From NCBI GenBank assembly GCA_028689145.1, contig JAQTWT010000011.1, forward strand, positions 1 to 64,000: a stretch of 64,000 nucleotides of DNA, written 5' to 3'. The position numbers and the translations under genes were made by a program. Position 1 is the first letter of the stretch, and each line of letters opens with the position of its first letter. This stretch comes from Gallionella sp. (lineage in GTDB: Bacteria > Pseudomonadota > Gammaproteobacteria > Burkholderiales > Gallionellaceae). A model generated the notes under the pieces. The model did no database searches. It was not told the origin of the DNA and saw nothing but the letters and a program-made list of their open reading frames with translations. Positions 52,640 through 60,979 of this stretch are shown here, in pieces.

Positions 52640-53010
52640 CCTACTCGGCATTTTCATACACCTCCATTTCCCCCTGAGCGCCGCCGAGTAGCGCAGGCTG
52701 GTCAGGGGTTTTCGGCGAGGACTGTCTGAGCGCGTAGCGCGAGTTCCGCAGCCGCCTGACCAGTCGAGCAACGCAGGGAACCCGAAGGGCGGCAAACTGG
52801 GGTCGCCTTCTTTTTGGTTACTTTTTCTTGGCGAAGCAAGAAAAAGTGACTAGCTGCCGGGCTACCCCCGGCGGTGTTGATTTTGCTTTGGTTCAACAAG
52901 CAGATTATGAGCCTGAGTTTCTACCCTCTCCCTAGCCCTCTCCCTAGCCCTCTCCCTGCAAGGGAGAGGGGATATTGCTCACCCTTCGACAGGCTCAGGG
53001 CGAACGGCCA
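52640..53010. repeat. Block of dispersed repeats downstream of the hypothetical gene
   Basis: The region has three parts: a betaproteobacterial-type intergenic repeat (about 52670-52880, including the GGTTACTTTTTCTTGGCGAA hairpin); three copies of CCCTCTCCCTAG ending in a perfect 10-bp hairpin (52922-52970); and a short ACCCTTCGACAGGCTCAGGG element (52981-53008). The short ORFs on either strand are typical spurious ORFs of this repeat type. No gene is supported here. Confidence 0.8.
52817..52850. terminator. Strong hairpin inside the repeat block
   Basis: GTTACTTTTTCTTG and CAAGAAAAAGTGAC pair over 14 bp (one wobble) with a GCGAAG loop. The A/T-rich stem could end transcripts from the hypothetical gene, but it is also a fixed part of a dispersed repeat. 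Confidence 0.5.
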
Positions 53011-53035
53011 TTCATTTTAGGAGCCGGATACCAGG

Positions 53036-54577
53036 CTATTCCCCGGTACGGTTCAAACGCGGATCGAACGCATCGCGCACCGCGTCGGCGAACAGGTTCG
53101 CCGCCAACACCAGCGCCAGCATGAAACTGAACGCCGCCGCCAGCGCCCACCACACCATCGGCTCGCGTCCCATTTCCATACGCGCCGCGTTGATCATGGT
53201 ACCGAAGCTGATGGTGGAAGGATCGACGCCCACGCCGACATAGGACAGCACCGCCTCGGCCAGCACTAATCCGCTGAAGTCCATCACCAGCGCGATCAAA
53301 ATAATATGCATCACGTTCGGCACGATGTGGCGGGTGAGGATGCGGAACGACGACACGCCGAACGCCTGCGCCGCCTGGATGTATTCCTGCTCGCGCAGCT
53401 TGAGTGTCTCGCCGCGCAGCAGTCGGCACAGCCCTGTCCAACTGGTCATACCGAGGATCAGGCACAGAAATACCAGTCGCAGGTCGGCGCGCGACGCGGC
53501 GGTATCGAACCACTCGGGGTGGGTGTCGATGGTGACCTGCATCATCAGCACCGCCGCCGCGATCAGCAGCACGCTAGGGATCGAACTTAACACGGTATAG
53601 ACATACTGGATCACATCGTCCACCCAGCCGCGCAGATAGCCCGCCGCGATGCCGAGCAGCAACGCCAGCGGCAATGTCACCAGCGTGGTCACCGTGCCGA
53701 TGATCAGCCCGGTGCGGATGCTTTTCAGCGACAGGTACAGCACGTCCTGCCCGACCTTGTCGGTGCCGAGGATGTGATAGGCGGTAGCAAGATTGATGGT
53801 GATGCCGATCAGGGTGAAGATGATCAGAGTGGCGATAAGCATGGGGCGTAGCGGCAAACCCAGCCCCCTCTCCCGCAGGCGGGAGAGGGTTGGGGTGAGG
53901 GATGTTGGGCGAACTTTGCTCTCGAAAATGTCCTGCTTCGATTGAACACCCTCTCCCTCAATCCCTCTGATGGAACTACTAGCCATTCGACTAGGCTGGG
54001 GAACTACTCCAGCCAAGTCGCTGGTTATCCCGCTTGCGGGAGAGGGAAGCAAAAGCCAGGCACCGCAAAATGCAATCAGCAATCCCACTGCAAACCCCGC
54101 CAGCGCACCCACCAAAGCCCTCTTCACCACATCCCCGTCGCGCTGCGCCATATCCGCCAGATGCACGCCTCCGAATTTCAAGCGCGGATAGACGCGCAGC
54201 ACCCTGCCCTGCGCGTCACTGAAGCTTTCCTTGGCATACAGCGTCAGCGCCAGCGGCGCGGAATAGGTCTTTTCGGTCTGGGTGCGCAACGGCTCGACCA
54301 GTTTATCGAACACGCTCAGCACTTCCGGTGAATACACGGTTGCGCCGCCGTTGCTTTCCGGCAGGGCGGCGCGGTAATGCAGCGTATCCAGCAACCCGAC
54401 CAGCAGGAACAGCGACAGCACCAGCAGCGACACCATCGCCGTCGCACTGCGCGCCACGCGCCGCCACGGCAGCAGCAGATGCTCGCGCTGCCTGATGTAC
54501 CATGCACCGGCGAGGCACGCCGCCAGCAGCAGGAATACCAGCGCGTCGCTCCACAGGATCACCGGCATGAAGTTCAT
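53036..54577 (-). CDS. ABC transporter permease, OppC/DppC type, with repeat-derived insertion
   Basis: The C-terminal half is a clear binding-protein-dependent permease: five or six membrane segments and the EAA loop EQEYIQAAQAFGVSSFRILT, then DAVRDAFDPRLNR at the end. The N-terminal part has two extra membrane segments and a soluble region (YSPEVLSVFDKLVEPLRTQT) that is longer than in E. coli OppC. Between N- and C-terminal parts, about 63 residues (PSPASGITSD to RERGLGLP) are encoded by a dispersed repeat in frame. The ORF-track start lies in another repeat; ATG 54577 with GGAGG upstream is preferred. The partner permease is upstream; no ATPase or binding-protein gene is adjacent. Confidence 0.88.
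   Translation of the reverse strand: MNFMPVILWSDALVFLLLAACLAGAWYIRQREHLLLPWRRVARSATAMVSLLVLSLFLLVGLLDTLHYRAALPESNGGATVYSPEVLSVFDKLVEPLRTQTEKTYSAPLALTLYAKESFSDAQGRVLRVYPRLKFGGVHLADMAQRDGDVVKRALVGALAGFAVGLLIAFCGAWLLLPSPASGITSDLAGVVPQPSRMASSSIRGIEGEGVQSKQDIFESKVRPTSLTPTLSRLRERGLGLPLRPMLIATLIIFTLIGITINLATAYHILGTDKVGQDVLYLSLKSIRTGLIIGTVTTLVTLPLALLLGIAAGYLRGWVDDVIQYVYTVLSSIPSVLLIAAAVLMMQVTIDTHPEWFDTAASRADLRLVFLCLILGMTSWTGLCRLLRGETLKLREQEYIQAAQAFGVSSFRILTRHIVPNVMHIILIALVMDFSGLVLAEAVLSYVGVGVDPSTISFGTMINAARMEMGREPMVWWALAAAFSFMLALVLAANLFADAVRDAFDPRLNRTGE
53862..54048. repeat. In-frame repeat insertion within the OppC-like gene
   Basis: The segment contains CCCTCTCCCGC-AG-GCGGGAGAGGG (53866-53889), a second GGCTGG...CCAGCC hairpin, and CTTGCGGGAGAGGG at the other end. 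These are hallmarks of dispersed CCCTCTCCC-type elements. Its length of about 187-189 bp keeps the frame and no stop occurs. Confidence 0.75.
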
Positions 54578-54586
54578 GGAATCGAT

Positions 54587-54697
54587 GGCCTCCATCCCGT
54601 TCGTGGTGAGCCTGTCGAACCATGCACGGGGTGACAACACCGCCCTTCGACAAGGCTCTCCTGAGCAATGTCGAAGGGCTCAGGGCTAACGGTGTTT
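54587..54697. repeat. TTCGACAGGCTCA-type composite repeat between the two permease genes
   Basis: CGTTCGTGGTGAGCCTGTCG and GCCCTTCGACAAGGCTCTCC, then GAGCAATGTCGAAGGGCTCA, form an element that is nearly the same as, and inverted relative to, the one inside lnt at 63753-63838. It supplies the spurious N-terminal extension of the OppC-like ORF. Confidence 0.82.
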
Positions 54698-54713
54698 TGG
54701 CTTATAAAATACA

Positions 54714-55691
54714 TCATGACAGCCTCACCCTCGGATCCACCATCGTATAGGAAATATCGGTCAGGATCAGCCCTACGATGTACAGCAATGAGCCGAGAAA
54801 CACCATCGCGCGCACCACACTGAAATCCTGCGCGTTGATCGCGTCGATGGTGTAACTACCCAAGCCGGGGATACCGAAGAACGACTCGGTGAGCAGGCTG
54901 CCCATAAACAACAGCGGAATGACCACCACCACGCCGGTGAGGATCGGGATCATGGCGTTCTTCAGCACATGGCGGAACAGCACCGCCAGTTCGGACAAGC
55001 CTTTTGCGCGCGCGGTGCGCACATAGTCCTTGCCGATCTCTTCGAGGAAGATGGTACGGTACCAGCGGCTGCTTGAACCGATGCTGCCGACCACGCCGAT
55101 GACGATGGGCAGCGCCACAAATTTGAAGCCGCCGAGTCCGCCGTCGTAACCGGAGATCGGCACCAGATGCCACAACTTGCTCACCACGAATTGCCCGCCG
55201 ATGATGTAGAACAGCCCGGACACCGACATCAGCAGCACGCACAGCGCCACGCCCGCGATGTCCAGCGCGGTGGCGCGGAACAGCGTCATCAGCAGCGCGA
55301 AGCTGATATACACCACCAGTCCGACCAGAAAAGTCGGCAGCGCAATCGCCAGACTCGGCCCCATGCGCGTGGCAATCTCCCGCGAAATGCTGCGCCCGTC
55401 GTCCGAGTAGCCGAAATCCAGCACGAACATGCTGGCGGACTTCTGCCAGAAGATCGTGTCGGTAAGTTTGCCCGCGCCACTCGCCGCACTGTTGAGCAGC
55501 AGCGGCTTGTCGTAGCCGTGCTGCTGCTTCCATTTGTCGATGGCTTCCGGCGTGACGCGCTTGATGCCGAGCTGCATGCGCGCCATATCGTCCGGCGTAT
55601 TCACCACGAAAAACAGCGTAAAGGTGAGCAGGTTCACCCCGATCAGGATCGGCACGGCGTAAAGGATACGGCGCAGCAGGTAGGCAAGCAT
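54714..55691 (-). CDS. ABC transporter permease, OppB/DppB type
   Basis: The 325-residue protein starts MLAYLLRRILYAVPILIGVN, has about six membrane segments and the EAA motif GKDYVRTARAKGLSELAVLF, and ends with ILTDISYTMVDPRVRLS, all typical of oligopeptide/dipeptide permease subunit B. Together with the OppC-like protein it would form the membrane channel of a peptide or similar solute importer. Binding protein and ATPases must be elsewhere or lost. Confidence 0.94.
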   Translation of the reverse strand: MLAYLLRRILYAVPILIGVNLLTFTLFFVVNTPDDMARMQLGIKRVTPEAIDKWKQQHGYDKPLLLNSAASGAGKLTDTIFWQKSASMFVLDFGYSDDGRSISREIATRMGPSLAIALPTFLVGLVVYISFALLMTLFRATALDIAGVALCVLLMSVSGLFYIIGGQFVVSKLWHLVPISGYDGGLGGFKFVALPIVIGVVGSIGSSSRWYRTIFLEEIGKDYVRTARAKGLSELAVLFRHVLKNAMIPILTGVVVVIPLLFMGSLLTESFFGIPGLGSYTIDAINAQDFSVVRAMVFLGSLLYIVGLILTDISYTMVDPRVRLS

Positions 55692-56106
55692 CGGGCGTTT
55701 ATGGTCGGCAGGTAATGGTTGCGCGAATTATAGGGCAATATCCGCTTGCGGTCGGTTAGATACGCCAGTTGCGGCCAGCATTTTAAAAGCAGGCTCCTTA
55801 CATACCGCCCTGCTGCGCGGGGATTCGTTCAAATACCCCATGTATTTTGTCAGATACCTCCCGCATCCCATACGGATGAACATTACAGGTGCGACAGAAT
55901 GACGCACCTTTGGTTTTTTTGCGGTAACTGGCATAATGCCCGACCTCAAGCGCAATTTTCATTCATAAACATGTGCCTGAATTAAAGTTGAACTCATAAG
56001 CCCCAAACAATATGAACTCAAAATATAAATCCAACCTCGGGCAACATGCGGCCATTCGCAACCGCAGCCTGACGTTCGCGGCCGCGTCGCGCAGGACTTT
56101 TTAACC
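55692..56106. other. Divergent intergenic region between the permease and HDOD genes
   Basis: The 415 bp contain no convincing gene. A GGGGATT/AATACCCC hairpin (near 55817-55837) and a terminator-like hairpin (55887-55920) lie in the middle. The part near the HDOD gene (55960-56035) is AT-rich and probably holds its promoter. The 79-residue plus ORF at 55746 has no protein-like features. Confidence 0.45.
55887..55920 (+). terminator. Orphan Rho-independent terminator, possible small RNA end
   Basis: AGGTGCG and CGCACCT form a 7-bp stem with a 9-nt loop and are followed by TTTGGTTTTTTT on the plus strand. No plus-strand gene ends here; the nearest upstream genes are on the minus strand. It may end a small RNA that starts in 55740-55830, or be an attenuator of a long HDOD leader. 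Confidence 0.5.
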
Positions 56107-56979
56107 ATGAACGAACTTTCCGCAGACCTGAATAAAAAACTTGGCGAAGCCGTGGAACGAATGCCGGCTTTTCCGAAGAGCGTGCAAAAAGTCCTCGAGC
56201 TAACACGCGATCTGAACTGTTCGCCCAAGGTGCTGGTACAAGTCATCGAGAACGATCCGGTGATGACGATGAAGATCCTGCGGGTGTTGAACTCGGCTTA
56301 CTACAGCCTGCCCAGCAAGATCACTTCGATCAACCATTCGGTGGTGTTTCTCGGCTTGAATACGGTCAAGAACATTGCGCTGAGTATCGCCGCAATCGGC
56401 ATCCTGCCCAAGCAGAACGCCGCCGATTTTGATGTTAACCAGTATCTGCTGCATTCCCTGACAACCGCCGCCATTGCCAAGCATCTGTGCGGCAAGGTGG
56501 GCGGTGCCGATCCGATGGATTGTTACGTTGCGGGTTTGCTGCACGATTTCGGCAAGGTGGTTTTTGCCCAGTTCATGCCGGAACAATTCAAAATATCGCT
56601 CGAAAAATGCCAAGAAGGCGAGATGTCGCTGTTTACCGCGGAACAGGACGCGATTGGAACGGACCATACCGTGGTCGGTTCGATGCTGGCCGAAAAATGG
56701 CAGTTCCCCCAGCCGTTGATCGACAGCATCCGCAACCATCACTCTGAAAAAGCCGGCGAAACGGCAATGGGTGCGTGTGTCTATACCGCCAATCAGATCA
56801 GCAAGAAATTGGAATTCGGCTTCGCCGGGGATGCGCGTCTGGAGAGCTTGCCTCCCGCCGTTGCCAAACACTTCGGTGTCAATATCAACCTGGACACTTT
56901 GATTTCTTCAATCGGCGAAGCCGAACTGTCGAAGATTCTCGAGCAGGCCAGACAATTCTCGCAAATGGACGGATCATGA
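56107..56979 (+). CDS. HDOD-domain signalling protein
   Basis: The 290-residue protein is a single HDOD domain (LPAFPKSVQKVLELTRD-like MPAFPKSVQKVLELTRDLNC, ILRVLNSAYYSLPSKITSIN, GLLHDFGKVVFAQF, DSIRNHHSEKA). HDOD proteins look like HD hydrolases and usually act as protein-interaction regulators in signalling or motility. Start of a three-gene operon with an MBL-fold hydrolase and a cyclase; it overlaps the next gene by 4 bp. Confidence 0.93.
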   Translation: MNELSADLNKKLGEAVERMPAFPKSVQKVLELTRDLNCSPKVLVQVIENDPVMTMKILRVLNSAYYSLPSKITSINHSVVFLGLNTVKNIALSIAAIGILPKQNAADFDVNQYLLHSLTTAAIAKHLCGKVGGADPMDCYVAGLLHDFGKVVFAQFMPEQFKISLEKCQEGEMSLFTAEQDAIGTDHTVVGSMLAEKWQFPQPLIDSIRNHHSEKAGETAMGACVYTANQISKKLEFGFAGDARLESLPPAVAKHFGVNINLDTLISSIGEAELSKILEQARQFSQMDGS

Positions 56980-57863
56980 AAGTAAAATTCTGGGGTGTAC
57001 GCGGTTCAATTCCCTCGCCTCGTGCCGGCACGGTACGCTACGGTGGCAATACCACCTGTATCGAAATCCGCACCGACAACAACGAGCTAATCATCATTGA
57101 CGGCGGAACCGGAATATTCCCGTTGTCGCAAACTCTACTGAAAGAGTTGCCGGTCACCGCCAATGTATTCATCAGTCACAGCCACTGGGATCACATCCAC
57201 GGCTTACCTTTCTTCATTCCCAACTTCATCCCGGGCAACAAGATGATCTTGCACGGCGCGATCGACCCGGTTTCCGGGCGCGGTGTCGAACAAGTCATGG
57301 ATGTACAGCTGCAATACAGCTACTTCCCGGTGCGCGAGGCCGAGATGAAAGCCAGTATCGAATATGTTTCGCTCTCCCCCGGCCAGACTGTTCAGGCCGG
57401 TTCGGCCACGGTAAAGGCAACGCTGCTGAACCATCCTGTGGTCAATTTCGGTTACCGGGTGGAATGCAACGGCAAGTCGGTGTTCTTTACCGGCGACCAC
57501 GAACCGTATTCAAATATCTACTCGCCGGAAGACGAAAGTTATGAGGAATACCGCGGGCTGATCGCGGCGCAGGAAAAGATGGTCTTCGACGCGATGCAGG
57601 GCGTGGATGTGCTGATCGCCGATTCCTCATACACCATCGAGGAATATCCGGCCAAAAAAGGCTGGGGCCACGGCACATTCGATTCCTGCATGAGCATGGC
57701 CGATGCGGTCGGCGCAAAGATTCTTTACTGCACCCACCACGAACCGACTCGCGACGATGACGTACTGGAACGCGAATTCGCCAAGGCGCTGGCAAGACAT
57801 CCACGCAGCGAAGGAATGGCCGATTTCCGGCTGGCACGCGAGGGCATCGAAATCGAATTTTAA
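56976..57863 (+). CDS. Metallo-beta-lactamase-fold hydrolase, possible cyclic-nucleotide phosphodiesterase
   Basis: The correct start is the ATG at 56976 that overlaps the HDOD stop, giving MKVKFWGVRGSIPSPRAGTV and 295 residues. The metal-binding set is present: SHSHWDHIHG (HxHxDH), a later His in LLNHPVVNFGY, FTGDHEPYS and CTHHEP. Related proteins are annotated as class II cAMP phosphodiesterase-like. Placement before a class III cyclase makes a cyclic-nucleotide substrate attractive, but this is inference. Confidence 0.85.
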   Translation: MKVKFWGVRGSIPSPRAGTVRYGGNTTCIEIRTDNNELIIIDGGTGIFPLSQTLLKELPVTANVFISHSHWDHIHGLPFFIPNFIPGNKMILHGAIDPVSGRGVEQVMDVQLQYSYFPVREAEMKASIEYVSLSPGQTVQAGSATVKATLLNHPVVNFGYRVECNGKSVFFTGDHEPYSNIYSPEDESYEEYRGLIAAQEKMVFDAMQGVDVLIADSSYTIEEYPAKKGWGHGTFDSCMSMADAVGAKILYCTHHEPTRDDDVLEREFAKALARHPRSEGMADFRLAREGIEIEF

Positions 57864-57917
57864 TCGCTGGCATTATTGGCATGGCAACGCTATTGAGCGC
57901 CATGCATGGAGCAAGTC

Positions 57918-59288
57918 ATGAGTTCCACCTTTAATAGTTCCAAGATCAATCCCGCAAATGCTGTTGCGGAACTGGCGGCCGAGCGCGATGCCCATGCGGG
58001 AACACGCGCCAGATTAAAGCTGCTCGAACACACGGTATTGCAATTCGTCCCGCGCGACTTGATCTCTTTTTTGGGCAAGGCTAGTCTGCTCGACGTAGAG
58101 CTCGGCGACCAGGTTGAAAAAACCATGTCGGTGGTATTTACCGACATACGCGATTTCACCACGTTGTCGGAAAGCATGACACCGCAGCAAACCTTCAACA
58201 TGATCAACTCCTACCTGTCGGTGATGAACCCGGTTATCAGCACGCATCAGGGGATCATCGACAAGTACATGGGCGACGCGATCATGGCGCTGTTCCCCAC
58301 CTCGGCCGATGACGCGCTTGCCGCGGCCTTGTCGATGCTGGCACGTCTCGACGAATACAATAATGGCCGTTCACGGGCCGCTTATCCGCCGATACGGATC
58401 GGGATTGGTGTCAATACCGGGTTATTGATGCTCGGCGTGATCGGCGGCGGCAACCGGATGGAAGGCACGGTGATCAGCCATGCGGTTAATCTGGCATCGC
58501 GTCTGGAAACCCTGACCAAGACCTACGGCGTACCTTTGCTGATCAGCGAACATACCCTTTACAGTCTTTCCGATTCGGACCGGTTCTCGGTACGCTACCT
58601 CGGCAGGTCAAAAGTGGCCGAAAACACCCCGGCAGAATCGGTCTATGAAGTGTTCAACCATGACCCGCACCCGGTAAGGGATATGAAGACCAGATCGCTG
58701 AAGAAATTCGAGGAAGCGATTGCCTATTATCATATCCGCGCGGCGAAAAAAGCGCTGCCGATGCTGGAAGAGATCGTGCAGGAAAACCCCGGCGACAAAC
58801 CCGCAAAAGTTTATCTGAAACGCTGCATCGATTACATCAAGACCGGTGTCTACATCGGCACCGAAGAGCTGGCGGATGAAATAGCCTGGCGCGCGGAATA
58901 TGAAACCGGCATCGAAGAGATTGATCGCCAGCTCAGCGAACTGTTGGCTCTTATCCGGCAATTGCACGAAGCCGTGACCGTCACCAGCAACATCGACGAT
59001 ATATTGTCAACCATGGATATTCTGGAAAAGTGTATTCAGGAACATTTTGACTTTGAAAACGAATTAATGACAAAACATTACTACCCGTTTTCTTCCGATC
59101 ACATTGCCCAGCACAATTCCTACAAAAACTACTTCCATAAACTCAGGTCCGAAATTGAGGCCAACACAGAGAACTCGCTTTATCTCGGTTTCCGCATTAA
59201 CTTGTCCCTTTCAAACTGGCTGCTGAACCATTTGTCACGCGATGATCGCCACCTTGGCCGCTTCCTGAATGAACGCGGGGGCATTTGA
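57918..59288 (+). CDS. Class III adenylate/guanylate cyclase fused to a bacteriohemerythrin-like domain
   Basis: The ATG at 57918 has GGAG at good spacing and is preferred to 57906. In ORF numbering (460 aa from 57906), residues 70-250 form a class III cyclase: VVFTDIRDFT with metal Asp80, DKYMGDAIMALF with Asp124 and Lys120, and AVNLASRLE with Asn195 and Arg199. The usual base-recognising Asp before VNLA is His192. After a helical linker, residues 328-455 are hemerythrin-like: H380-x3-E384, H399-x3-H403 and H442-x4-D447 are kept, but the first iron ligand His (in the IDRQH pattern) is Leu343. Hemerythrin domains sense O2 or redox state through a di-iron site. The protein may couple such a signal to cyclic-nucleotide synthesis. 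A terminator follows. Confidence 0.88.
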   Translation: MSSTFNSSKINPANAVAELAAERDAHAGTRARLKLLEHTVLQFVPRDLISFLGKASLLDVELGDQVEKTMSVVFTDIRDFTTLSESMTPQQTFNMINSYLSVMNPVISTHQGIIDKYMGDAIMALFPTSADDALAAALSMLARLDEYNNGRSRAAYPPIRIGIGVNTGLLMLGVIGGGNRMEGTVISHAVNLASRLETLTKTYGVPLLISEHTLYSLSDSDRFSVRYLGRSKVAENTPAESVYEVFNHDPHPVRDMKTRSLKKFEEAIAYYHIRAAKKALPMLEEIVQENPGDKPAKVYLKRCIDYIKTGVYIGTEELADEIAWRAEYETGIEEIDRQLSELLALIRQLHEAVTVTSNIDDILSTMDILEKCIQEHFDFENELMTKHYYPFSSDHIAQHNSYKNYFHKLRSEIEANTENSLYLGFRINLSLSNWLLNHLSRDDRHLGRFLNERGGI

Positions 59289-59322
59289 TACTTACCGGGC
59301 TGGCAGGGAGTGACATGCACAA

Positions 59323-59356
59323 CTAAAAAACCAGCCGAAGCTGGTTTTTTAGTTTT
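59323..59356 (+). terminator. Terminator of the HDOD-MBL-cyclase operon
   Basis: CTAAAAAACCAGC-CGAA-GCTGGTTTTTTAG is a perfect stem with a CGAA loop followed by TTTT, 35 bp after the cyclase stop. It is nearly symmetrical and may act in both directions. Confidence 0.92.
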
Positions 59357-59648
59357 CTTATTTTTACTTGGCACCTGATAAACCGTTACAGCATCCACTA
59401 ATCAAACATGGCCTGTCACTACGGTGCCTATTGATGCTACATCAGCGATAATCGCCGTTTTTCTCCTCCCGAGAGAACCGAATCGAGCCGGATAACCGAC
59501 TCAAGCTGATGTGAATCGTAACATAATTTTTTGTACTGACAATCCATTTTTACCTGATAACCATAAAATTAACAGGCGCGAGGGCAAATTGGCCGCTGAT
59601 CGTTAACTTTAGACGTTCCCACCAAAATTTGAAAAACGATATTCCAGA
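59357..59648. other. Intergenic region upstream of miaB
   Basis: The 292 bp hold no ORF that looks real. The stretch contains a small palindrome (GCGATAATCGC near 59447) followed by a short T-run and an AT-rich part (59520-59570) where the miaB promoter is likely. No clear -35/-10 pair could be assigned. Confidence 0.4.
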
Positions 59649-60971
59649 ATGACCGAAAAACTTTATATCAAAACTTACGGCTGCCAGATGAACGAATACG
59701 ATTCGGACAAGATGGCGGATGTGCTGCGCGCCTGCGCGGGCATGGAACAGACCGACAACCCCGAAGAGGCCGATGTCATCCTGTTCAACACCTGTTCGAT
59801 TCGCGAGAAAGCGGAGGAAAAAGTATTTTCGGATCTGGGGCGGGTGCGCCCGCTCAAGCTGAACAACCCCGCTTTGCTGATCGGCGTGGGGGGCTGCGTG
59901 GCCAGCCAGGAAGGCGCAACGATCATACGACGCGCGCCCTATGTGGATATCGTATTCGGCCCGCAAACCCTGCACCGCTTGCCGCAACTTATCCGGGCTT
60001 GCCGGGCTACCGGCCGCCCGCAACTGGACATCAGTTTTCCGGAAATCGAAAAATTCGATCATTTACCCGCCCCGCAAACCACCTCCGGTACGGCGTTTGT
60101 CGCCATCATGGAAGGTTGCAGCAAATACTGCACCTATTGCGTGGTGCCCTATACACGCGGCGAGGAAGTATCGCGCCCCCTTGCCGATGTGCTGCACGAC
60201 GTACAGGAACTGGTCGCGCAAGGCGTGGCGGAAATCACCCTGATCGGGCAGAACGTGAACGCCTACTGCGGCGCAAGCGATGACGGCGACACGGTGGATT
60301 TTGCGTTCCTGCTGCAAACCATCGCCGCGCTGGAAGGACTGCAAAGATTGCGCTACACCACCTCGCACCCCAGAGAAATGACACAACGGCTGATCGACGT
60401 GTATGCCACCACCCCAAAACTGGTCAGCCATTTGCACCTGCCGGTACAATCCGGCTCGGACCGGGTGCTGGCGGCGATGAAACGCGGCCACACCGTGCTC
60501 GAATATAAATCCATCATCCGGCGGATACGCGCGGTGCGCCCCGATATCTGCATCACTTCGGATTTTATCGTCGGTTTCCCCGGCGAGACCGAACAGGATT
60601 TCGAGGCCACCATGAAGCTGATCGACGAGATCGGTTTCGATAACAGCTTCAGTTACCTGTACAGCCCGCGCCCCGGCACACCGGCCGCGGAAATGCACGA
60701 CGACACGCCGCACGAGGTAAAGGCCGCACGCCTGAAGCGCCTGCAGGATCGCATCATGGAGCAGGAGGCGGCAGTGGCGCAGTCGATGCTCGGCACGGTG
60801 CAGCGCGTGCTGGTGGAAGGCTTCTCGAAAAAAGATGCGCATGAACTGGCCGGGCGTACCGACAATAACCGCGTGGTAAATTTCAGCGGCCCGCCCGACC
60901 TGATCGGCCGCTTTGCCCATGTCAAAATCACCCAAGTGGTGCGTCACACTTTGCGCGGTGAACTGGCATAG
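59649..60971 (+). CDS. miaB: tRNA-2-methylthio-N6-dimethylallyladenosine synthase MiaB
   Basis: The 440-residue protein has the N-terminal UPF0004 domain with three cluster Cys (YGCQMN, NTCSIRE, GGCVASQ), the radical SAM motif [15 protein letters not shown], and a C-terminal TRAM domain ([20 protein letters not shown]). MiaB thiomethylates A37 of tRNAs that read UNN codons. It starts the miaB-ybeY-corC cluster. The phoH/ybeZ gene usually found between miaB and ybeY is missing. Confidence 0.98.
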   Translation: MTEKLYIKTYGCQMNEYDSDKMADVLRACAGMEQTDNPEEADVILFNTCSIREKAEEKVFSDLGRVRPLKLNNPALLIGVGGCVASQEGATIIRRAPYVDIVFGPQTLHRLPQLIRACRATGRPQLDISFPEIEKFDHLPAPQTTSGTAFVAIMEGCSKYCTYCVVPYTRGEEVSRPLADVLHDVQELVAQGVAEITLIGQNVNAYCGASDDGDTVDFAFLLQTIAALEGLQRLRYTTSHPREMTQRLIDVYATTPKLVSHLHLPVQSGSDRVLAAMKRGHTVLEYKSIIRRIRAVRPDICITSDFIVGFPGETEQDFEATMKLIDEIGFDNSFSYLYSPRPGTPAAEMHDDTPHEVKAARLKRLQDRIMEQEAAVAQSMLGTVQRVLVEGFSKKDAHELAGRTDNNRVVNFSGPPDLIGRFAHVKITQVVRHTLRGELA

Positions 60972-60979
60972 GATTAGAC

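Noticed and set aside
52562-52899. Two short minus-strand ORFs in the repeat block
   Set aside because: They are translations of a dispersed intergenic repeat and of the kind often wrongly annotated as hypothetical proteins.
52922-52970. CCCTCTCCCTAG triplet considered as a CRISPR remnant
   Set aside because: Units are 12 bp with no spacers and end in the hairpin of a common dispersed element.
54577-54640. N-terminal extension of the OppC-like ORF (MLSPRAWFDRLTTNG)
   Set aside because: These codons lie in a dispersed repeat; a better start with GGAGG lies downstream at 54577.
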